Below are positions 1 through 4,347 of a stretch of DNA of 10,701 nt, one piece after another (within the stretch, counting starts at the first letter, position 1; the number at the start of each line of letters is the position of its first letter). The DNA is from Methylocapsa sp. (lineage in GTDB: Bacteria; Pseudomonadota; Alphaproteobacteria; Rhizobiales; Beijerinckiaceae). The notes beneath the pieces were generated by a model. The model saw only the letters and a program-made list of their open reading frames with translations. It was not told the origin of the DNA and made no database searches. Location of the stretch: positions 157-10,857 of the forward strand of contig PLUZ01000440.1 in assembly GCA_003162995.1 (NCBI GenBank), written 5' to 3'. The position numbers and the translations under genes are program-made.

Positions 1-187
1 CATCGGCGATTCTTTTGAGTTCGGCTGAGAATTGTCTGGCTTCGTCCGGCGAAAGCACCGTGTGCGAGCGATCGAGATCAATATGAACCTGGTCATCGAA
101 CCCCAGGAGCGCCCCTCCGGCGACGAGCGTGACACTATATTTGGCAATTTTATTGTGCGCAGCAACAATATGATAGAGGATATTCAT
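1..187 (-). CDS. Small conserved protein of unknown function, copy A (3' end cut by window edge)
   Basis: No known family recognised. The frame runs from an ATG at 187-185 to the left edge without a stop (62 full codons), so the C-terminus is missing. The protein begins MNILYHIVAAHNKIAKYSVT, and its core GFDDQVHIDLDRSHTVLSPD is almost the same as in the complete copy at 1621-1875. Over 41 aligned codons 34 amino acids match, and I count 14 silent against 7 replacement changes, which points to selection on the protein. The LSPDEAR-x-F-x-x-EL motif resembles short helical motifs in other small bacterial proteins, but that gives no function. A weak GAG lies about 10 bases before the ATG. The frame stays open upstream to about 274, so a GTG at 226 is another possible start. 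A sigma70-like promoter lies about 100 bases upstream. Confidence 0.75.
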   Translation of the reverse strand, partial: MNILYHIVAAHNKIAKYSVTLVAGGALLGFDDQVHIDLDRSHTVLSPDEARQFSAELKRIAD

Positions 188-659
188 AGCCGAATACTCG
201 TTGCGCTGCGTGGATACGTGAGCCACACGCCCAATAAAGTACTTAGAATTCCAATAAACGCATGAAAAACTATCTTATTTGTGTTTTTTAAAGCAATTTC
301 ATTTTTATGTCAAGATTCATTCAAGGTCTCAACGGGAAATACGAGACACCTTCAGTATTTGTTGCACTGCAAATAAATTTCTATTGCATCATCAAAATGG
401 CCTTTAAGCTTGACGGCATTATGAACAAGCTCTGTTGTGACGGTTGCATCGAAGTCATTATGACAAAAACGGCGGTATCTACCGGCAGATCGGCGGTCAT
501 ATTGTTAGCCTCGAAAAAGTCGAATGGCTCACATTGAAAAAAACGCACAATCTAAGGAATCAGCTCGCATTGTAGGATGTCCTGTAAAATTTTAGGTCCC
601 GCCCGCCGCGGCAGGAAAATTTCTAGTCCGGATGGTCAGCCGATTTCGGATAGGACGCC
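188..659. other. AT-rich spacer between small gene copy A and PPK2
   Basis: About 470 bases, clearly richer in A and T than the flanking genes. Besides the minus-strand promoter candidate, it has a plus-strand frame at 307-537 and a minus-strand frame of about 54 codons over roughly 385-550. Neither has a convincing ribosome site or a recognisable protein. A TAAAAT at 585-590 could be a -10 element for the PPK2 gene, but no matching -35 lies at the right distance. I see no tRNA, insertion sequence end or CRISPR repeat here. It could be a decayed or acquired segment. Confidence 0.4.
285..313 (-). promoter_or_regulatory. Sigma70-like promoter candidate for small gene copy A
   Basis: On the minus strand a perfect -35 hexamer TTGACA (313-308) is followed after exactly 17 bases by TAAAAA (290-285), which matches 4 of 6 bases of the -10 consensus. 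The surroundings are AT-rich. Transcription would begin near 278, leaving a leader of about 90 bases before the ATG at 187. This is read from the sequence only; in AT-rich DNA such matches can arise by chance. Confidence 0.45.
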
Positions 660-1538
660 ATGAATCCTCAGAATTTCGTCGTCATGGGCCGCCCGCGGCT
701 CGCGGAGATCAGCGAATTTCCCAAAATGGATTTCGCCGATTACGAGCGGCGTCTGACGTCGCTGCAGGGAGTCCTTCAGCTTATCCAGCAGGCCTATCTC
801 GGGACCCCGGAGCGGGCGATCCTCGTGCTTGAGGGATGGGATACCGCCGGCAAGGGCGGCATCGTTCGCCGCCTTGGCTGGGCCCTCGATCCACGCAGTT
901 TCAAAGTCCACCCGATCGCAGCGCCAGACGAGCATGAGCGCGCCCAGCACTACCTCCAGAGGTTTTGGCGGCGCTTGCCGGAAAAGGGGCAAATCGTTGC
1001 GTTCGATCGGTCCTGGTATGGCCGCGTGCTGGTGGAGCGCGTCGAAGGCCTTGCGGCCAAGAAGGAATGGCGGCGCGCCTATCGCGAGATCAATGAATTT
1101 GAGCGCATGCTGATCGACTCCGGGATTCGCCTTGTGAAACTGTTCCTGCACATCACGCCCGACGAGCAGATGCGCCGTTTCCGCGACCGGCTCACCGATC
1201 CTGTAAAACGCTGGAAACTCTCCTATGAGGATTTCCGCAACCGCGCCCGCTGGGCGGACTATGAGACTGCGATCGAGGACATGATGGCGGAAACCTCGAC
1301 AGACCTTGCGCCGTGGCATCTCATTCCGGCAAACAACAAGCCTTACGGCCGGGTCGCGGCGTTTCGCATCCTCGTGGACCGGCTGGGACAAGATGTGTCG
1401 CTTGAGCCGCGCCAGATCGACCCCGCTCTGCTCAGCGAAGCAAAGCGGGCGCTCAGCCTTTCCACCGCGGATATCGAGCGCGCCTCTCGCCCGGCCAAGC
1501 GAAAGGTCAAAGTTAAGGGGAACGGACCGGAAAGCTGA
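660..1538 (+). CDS. Polyphosphate kinase 2 family protein (single domain)
   Basis: PPK2 enzymes move phosphate between inorganic polyphosphate and nucleotides in the cytoplasm. The 292-residue protein shows the full motif set: Walker A GWDTAGKGG (59-67), Walker B FDRSWYGR (115-122), and the lid segment RFRDRLTDPVKRWKLS (173-188) with its basic residues. The length fits a one-domain PPK2. The stretch with PIAAPDEHERAQHYLQRFW and LVERVEG recalls, from memory, the second domain of two-domain polyphosphate:AMP phosphotransferases (class II) more than class I enzymes, so substrate preference (AMP, ADP or GDP) cannot be settled here. The C-terminus (about 270-292) is Lys/Arg-rich and probably disordered. 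The ATG at 660 is chosen for the AGGA at 652-655; ATGs at 684 and 726 are alternatives, the latter just before the conserved region. It is transcribed alone, between two copies of a small unknown gene on the other strand. Confidence 0.92.
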   Translation: MNPQNFVVMGRPRLAEISEFPKMDFADYERRLTSLQGVLQLIQQAYLGTPERAILVLEGWDTAGKGGIVRRLGWALDPRSFKVHPIAAPDEHERAQHYLQRFWRRLPEKGQIVAFDRSWYGRVLVERVEGLAAKKEWRRAYREINEFERMLIDSGIRLVKLFLHITPDEQMRRFRDRLTDPVKRWKLSYEDFRNRARWADYETAIEDMMAETSTDLAPWHLIPANNKPYGRVAAFRILVDRLGQDVSLEPRQIDPALLSEAKRALSLSTADIERASRPAKRKVKVKGNGPES

Positions 1539-1620
1539 CCCTACCCGGGCTTGCATTCACGCATGCCGTGATCGCGCGCCGGTAGCGTGAAATGCGCTCC
1601 CGCGCGCCTTATTCCCCGCG

Positions 1621-1875
1621 CTACGGGTCCGGCGAGGGATCGATCATATCTGCAATTTTTTTGAGCTCGAATGCGAAACGCCTCGCCTCGTCCGGCGAAA
1701 GCACCGTGTGAGCGCGGTCGAGATCGATATGCACCTGGTCATCAAAGCCCAAGATCGCTCCACCGCTGACGACCGCAACGCAAGGTTCGAGTTTCAGATC
1801 ATTCGATGTCATGAAAGTACTTTCGAGCATCTTCTGTGCTCGCCTAAATGAAGCAGGCCCTATAATAGCGTTCAT
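1621..1875 (-). CDS. Small conserved protein of unknown function, copy B
   Basis: Family not recognised. An 84-residue protein with no signal peptide or membrane segment. Its N-terminal third is variable (MNAIIGPASFRRAQKMLEST). A hydrophobic VAVVSGGAILGF segment and the core DDQVHIDLDRAHTVLSPDEA follow, then a predicted amphipathic helix (RRFAFELKKIADMID). The core matches copy A at the left edge in 34 of 41 residues, with changes mainly silent at the DNA level, so this is a real, duplicated gene. The ATG at 1875 is preferred because GGGGAA lies 6 bases upstream. A GTG two codons earlier (1881) sits too close to that site, and an ATG at 1812 would still keep the conserved part. It is convergent with PPK2, 82 bases apart. 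A dyad overlaps the ribosome site. A link to polyphosphate is a guess from position only. Confidence 0.8.
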   Translation of the reverse strand: MNAIIGPASFRRAQKMLESTFMTSNDLKLEPCVAVVSGGAILGFDDQVHIDLDRAHTVLSPDEARRFAFELKKIADMIDPSPDP

Positions 1876-1885
1876 GTTCACTTCC

Positions 1886-1910
1886 CCAGGATATATTCTG
1901 GTATCCTCGC
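1886..1910 (-). promoter_or_regulatory. Overlapping dyads beside the ribosome binding site of small gene copy B
   Basis: CCAGGATATATTCTGG (1886-1901) is an imperfect 16-bp palindrome (14 of 16 bases symmetric). It overlaps a second dyad, GGATA-N8-TATCC (1889-1906). On the minus-strand transcript the CTGG arm runs into the GGGGAA ribosome site, so it could be an operator at the leader or a weak hairpin limiting ribosome access. The perfect part of the RNA stem is only 4 bp, so the structural role is uncertain. Confidence 0.3.
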
Positions 1911-2122
1911 GTATCTGTAAAATAATTTAAAAATAATATCAAAAATCTTCACGGATTCTCTCAATCTCCGGCCTCGATAATAGCATTGTACTTGTAAACA
2001 GCTGAACATTCGACGGGAATCACAAAAACCGGCCGAGAATCTAAAGAGTATTGGTATGAGTCAAACCCATCATTGCTAAGATTTATCACAGCTAAGGCCG
2101 ATAAAATCGACAGGCCAAAAAT

Positions 2123-2150
2123 TTGCCACAAATGTGGCAATTGCGCCACA
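2123..2150. promoter_or_regulatory. Perfect 18-bp palindrome with a third half-site (operator candidate)
   Basis: TTGCCACA-AA-TGTGGCAA (2123-2140) is a perfect dyad with 8-bp arms. It is followed at once by TTGCGCCACA, so a third GCCACA half-site lies at 2145-2150 and forms a second dyad with the middle TGTGGC (spacer 6). An ordered GCCACA/TGTGGC/GCCACA array suits a dimeric or tetrameric DNA-binding protein. It lies in the spacer downstream of the LuxR-type gene and about 250 bases upstream of small gene copy B. No known regulator consensus was recognised, and no T-run follows that would make it a terminator. Confidence 0.45.
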
Positions 2151-2342
2151 ATTTTCTAAAGCGCCCGATTAACCTGGGCCGCCAGTCAAAACCCAGAGCC
2201 ATCTCAATCGAATGGAATCCTTTGATCGATAAGGACACCATTCAAAATCAAAGAGTTGGAGCATGTCAGAATCGAAATAGTCGAGCAATTGTTTCGGAAC
2301 ATATTGTTCAGGACGTGCTGTAAGCGAAAGTTCGCGAATGCA

Positions 2343-3029
2343 TCACTCGACCTGCAGGAGCAGCGCCACAAGTTCGCTTTGACGATGGGTGTAGGTCTTG
2401 GCAAAGATAGATTTTAGCTGATTGCGAGCGGCTTCCCGCGAAATCTTCAATTCCTGGGCTGCTATGGGCAGAGGCGCGCCGCGAGCTATGATGCAGGCGA
2501 GCTTCGCCTCCGGAGCGGTAAGTTGGAACGTCTTGGCGAGAATCGCTGCTGGCGGCCCCGGTTTAGGCCCCAACGCATTCAGCGTTACGAGAGCTTGTAC
2601 GTCTTGCTCAGGCGCGTGGTTTGGCCCTTCGAAAAACCAGATTCGCAAAATGACCGGCAATTTGTCGCGGCGTTGAACGATGATCGGTTCGGCAAGCAAA
2701 GATTTTAAATTGGCCGGATTGGTCAATGCATCCAGCGATGCCTTCAGAATCGCGCGGGCTTCAGGGTCGCGAAGGAAAAGACGTTTGTCTTTGATTTTCA
2801 CGTAATCGTCGAAAATCATATCCGCCGCAGCGTTCACGTCGACGACATATCCGCGCCGATCGAGTGCGATCGCGGGCAAGTGCAGCATATTCAGCGCGCT
2901 GGTGGCGAACGTTCCCGCGCCGCCCGCGCCGGCAAGGGCGGCCAATTCGATCAAGCGCTGGGTGAAAGAGGTTAGAATATTTTCTTCTTCAGCGCGATAA
3001 TGGCTAACGTCTGAACTCATGCCAAACAT
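2343..3029 (-). CDS. LuxR-type helix-turn-helix regulator with a PAS-like sensor region
   Basis: A 228-residue probable cytoplasmic transcription factor. The last 60 residues form a LuxR-type DNA-binding domain: LTAPEAKLACIIARG, then PIAAQELKISREAARNQLKS as the helix-turn-helix with recognition helix, then IFAKTYTHRQSELVALLL. Before it, MLHLPAIALDRRGYVVDVNA with AADMIFDD has the look of the start of a PAS fold, so a small ligand or redox signal could be sensed. No receiver domain or autoinducer-binding domain was recognised, and no partner kinase or synthase gene is nearby. Start choice is uncertain: ATG at 3029 or 3020 are both plausible with weak ribosome sites. A TTG at 3050 would lengthen it by 7 residues but overlaps an inverted repeat. 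It lies 116 bases downstream of zapA on the same strand, so read-through from zapA is possible. Confidence 0.85.
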   Translation of the reverse strand: MFGMSSDVSHYRAEEENILTSFTQRLIELAALAGAGGAGTFATSALNMLHLPAIALDRRGYVVDVNAAADMIFDDYVKIKDKRLFLRDPEARAILKASLDALTNPANLKSLLAEPIIVQRRDKLPVILRIWFFEGPNHAPEQDVQALVTLNALGPKPGPPAAILAKTFQLTAPEAKLACIIARGAPLPIAAQELKISREAARNQLKSIFAKTYTHRQSELVALLLQVE

Positions 3030-3042
3030 TATCACGGATATT

Positions 3043-3062
3043 TTAGGCAAAACTACGCCTAA
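3043..3062. promoter_or_regulatory. TTAGGC-N8-GCCTAA inverted repeat upstream of the LuxR-type gene
   Basis: A perfect 6-bp inverted repeat with an 8-bp spacer (20 bp in all) ends 13 bases before the ATG at 3029. Its size and symmetry are those expected for a LuxR-family dimer site, and its position suits autoregulation. No experimental consensus was recognised, and arms of 6 bp can occur by chance. Confidence 0.35.
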
Positions 3063-3145
3063 TCCGAGGGAAAGGTCTTACCTCGCGACCATCAAAGCCG
3101 TGCGTCTATACATGGAGACCGTTCTATGGCCTGCAAGTGAATTGC

Positions 3146-3502
3146 TCACTCGCGGCTGGAGTCGTTCAACTCCTGCGCGACCTGCTCGATCCGCAGCGCC
3201 GCCTCGCCCAGCGAAACCGCAACCCGCTCGGCCCACTCGGGGGCAGCAGAGGAAGGCGCTTTGAGCCGCGCGAGTTCGGCTTCGAGTTCGCGGACACGCT
3301 CGTTCGCCTCCGACCACTCATCGGCGAGCGTGATCGCCGCCATGATGATCAGACGCTGGTCGCCGATCTCGCCAAAACGCTGCCTGAGCCCGGAAATCCT
3401 GGCATCGACCAACTGCGCGAGATCGCCGAGACGGGCTTCCTCCCCTTCGTCGCAGGACACCCGGTAGATCCGGCCCGAGATCGTGACCGCCAGTTGCGCC
3501 AT
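3146..3502 (-). CDS. zapA: Cell division protein ZapA
   Basis: ZapA binds FtsZ filaments at midcell and promotes their bundling during Z-ring assembly. The 118-residue protein has the typical N-terminal globular part: VTISGRIYRVSCDEGEEARL (6-25) followed by LAQLVDARISGLRQRFGEIG and the signature DQRLIIMAAITLADEW (about 48-63). A coiled-coil helix (NERVRELEAELARLK) and a second helix (AALRIEQVAQEL) follow. The length is usual for alphaproteobacteria. The ATG at 3502 has GAGAGG a few bases upstream. It lies 45 bases after the DUF4164 gene and is probably co-transcribed with it. In many alphaproteobacteria 6S RNA lies directly downstream of zapA; here the next 100 bases do not show it and a LuxR-type gene follows instead. 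Confidence 0.93.
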   Translation of the reverse strand: MAQLAVTISGRIYRVSCDEGEEARLGDLAQLVDARISGLRQRFGEIGDQRLIIMAAITLADEWSEANERVRELEAELARLKAPSSAAPEWAERVAVSLGEAALRIEQVAQELNDSSRE

Positions 3503-3547
3503 TTTACCCTCTCACAACGGAATGTCCGCCCCATGGCCAATGGTGAT

Positions 3548-3862
3548 TTACCCCTCGCGGGACACAACCTCGGTAAGTACCGACCTGATTTCCACGCTCG
3601 CCTGGTTCAACCTGCGGCCAACTTCTTGATTCGCCAATTCCAAGGCGTTCGACCGCGCGATCGCGCCGTCGAGCTCGACGGCGAGCCTTGAGCGGTCGTC
3701 CTGCAGGACGGCAAGCTCTTCCTCGAGATTGGCACGCAAGGCGTCCGCTTTCGCACGCCGCTCGCCCGCTGCTTCAAGCTTATCGAGCGCGGCGGCAAGC
3801 CGTCGCAACGCCGCCTCGAGGCGTTCCGGCAATTTATGTGTCGCGGCGGCGTCCCCAGTCAT
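3548..3862 (-). CDS. DUF4164 coiled-coil protein
   Basis: A 104-residue, largely helical protein typical of the DUF4164 family, which in alphaproteobacteria usually lies next to zapA. The pattern ALRRLAAALDKLEAAGERR, then LEEELAVLQDDRSRLAVELD, then ALELANQEVGRRLNQA and IRSVLTEV predicts one long coiled coil with no membrane segment. The function is not established; its position suggests a role with ZapA in division, perhaps as a structural partner, which is inference. The ATG at 3862 fits the family start. The ribosome site is poor: GAAGG lies about 10 bases upstream. It would be the first gene of a DUF4164-zapA transcript starting in the spacer shared with tkt. An overlapping minus-strand frame upstream (to 4284) is judged a chance frame. 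Confidence 0.85.
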   Translation of the reverse strand: MTGDAAATHKLPERLEAALRRLAAALDKLEAAGERRAKADALRANLEEELAVLQDDRSRLAVELDGAIARSNALELANQEVGRRLNQASVEIRSVLTEVVSREG

Positions 3863-4347
3863 GGTTTGCGAGCGCCTTCATCGATGAACTTGTCGAGGTA
3901 TAACTTATGCCTCATACCGGCGGCCCCGGAAATTGGTCTGAATACCACGCTCAAATTTTGCCTTCCCCGGGCAAAAACGAAAATTTGACAAACCACCCAC
4001 GGTCGAGCCAGGCCAAGGCGGCGCCAAGCTCTTGAACGCATGAACGCACACGGCGCCGGTCGACAAACCGGCCGCCGCGCGCTAAGTGCTTCGGCCAGGC
4101 AATGGCCAAGCGCCGCGGGCCAAGAGCCGCGACAATAAACACGAGTCGCGGCGAAATCATTGCCGCCGCGGTCAAAAGTAGTCACCGCTAAAGATAAGGA
4201 ACACAGGCGAAGCATTGTCACAAGCGTTTCGGCGGTTGCCAGACGGGGCCAGCCGTGCTTTTCCACCCCGGAATCGCCCGGCAATGCTCCCGCTAGACGG
4301 CGCAGCCCAAATGATCTCCCCGGAAGCTCCCTTATGGTGAAGGATTA
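3863..4347. promoter_or_regulatory. Divergent DUF4164-zapA / tkt spacer rich in inverted repeats
   Basis: This 485-base region must hold the promoters of both transcription units. Inverted repeats visible in order: the nested AT-rich palindrome at 3951-3988; a stem around 4051-4077 (GCCGGT-CGACAA-ACCGGC with an imperfect extension); GGCCA-N5-TGGCC near 4093-4107; and GCCGCGAC-N11-GTCGCGGC (4126-4152). The 8-mer TGAACGCA is repeated in tandem at 4033-4048. A TTGACA at 3985-3990 has no fitting -10. The ribosome site of tkt is GGTGAAGGA (4336-4344). No clear promoter hexamer pair was found on either strand. Confidence 0.5.
3951..3988. promoter_or_regulatory. Nested AT-rich palindrome between zapA operon and tkt
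   Basis: TCAAATTTT (3951-3959) pairs perfectly with AAAATTTGA (3980-3988). Inside it, TTTTGCC (3956-3962) pairs with GGCAAAA (3970-3976) around TTCCCCG. The two pairings share bases, so as RNA they would be alternative stems, and as DNA they form two concentric half-site pairs. It lies about 90 bases upstream of the DUF4164 start and 360 bases upstream of tkt. It may be an operator or a transcribed switch; a terminator is less likely between divergent starts. Confidence 0.4.

Larger units (their letters stand above)
1876..2342. other. AT-rich spacer between the LuxR-type regulator and small gene copy B
   Basis: About 465 bases without a convincing gene. It contains the dyads at 1886-1910, an A/T-rich run near 1915-1950 that probably holds the promoter of copy B, and the 18-bp palindrome at 2123-2140. 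A minus-strand frame at 1961-2149 (62 residues, starting GTG, with one hydrophobic stretch LWQIFGLSILSALAVINL) lacks a ribosome site and begins inside the palindrome, so I do not call it. The stretch from about 2200 to 2290, including GTTGGAGCATGTCAGAATCG, looks like a decayed intergenic repeat of the Hyphomicrobiales type; this is a weak impression from memory. Confidence 0.4.

Noticed and set aside
307..537. 76-residue plus-strand frame, and a 54-codon minus-strand frame over about 385-550
   Set aside because: Neither has a ribosome site or recognisable features; both lie in an AT-rich spacer.
636..1556. 306-residue minus-strand frame opposite PPK2
   Set aside because: It mirrors the PPK2 gene, which has complete catalytic motifs; long antisense frames are usual in GC-rich coding DNA.
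1540..1620. Possible terminator between PPK2 and small gene copy B
   Set aside because: GCGCGC arms with an inner AGCG/CGCT pair form an imperfect stem, but there is no T-run on either strand.
1961..2149. 62-residue minus-strand frame with one hydrophobic stretch
   Set aside because: No ribosome site, GTG start inside the perfect palindrome, and no conserved motif seen; kept only as a remark in the spacer entry.
2123..2150. Sigma54 promoter reading of the TGGC...TTGC elements
   Set aside because: The distance between the TGGC and TTGC elements is too short for a -24/-12 promoter on either strand.
3985..3990. TTGACA on the plus strand upstream of tkt
   Set aside because: No -10-like hexamer lies 15-19 bases downstream, and the bases belong to the nested palindrome.
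3859..4284. 141-residue minus-strand frame ending in ATGA overlap with the DUF4164 start
   Set aside because: TTG start, no recognisable domain, Arg/Ala/Cys-rich content typical of chance GC-rich frames, and it covers the inverted repeats of the spacer.
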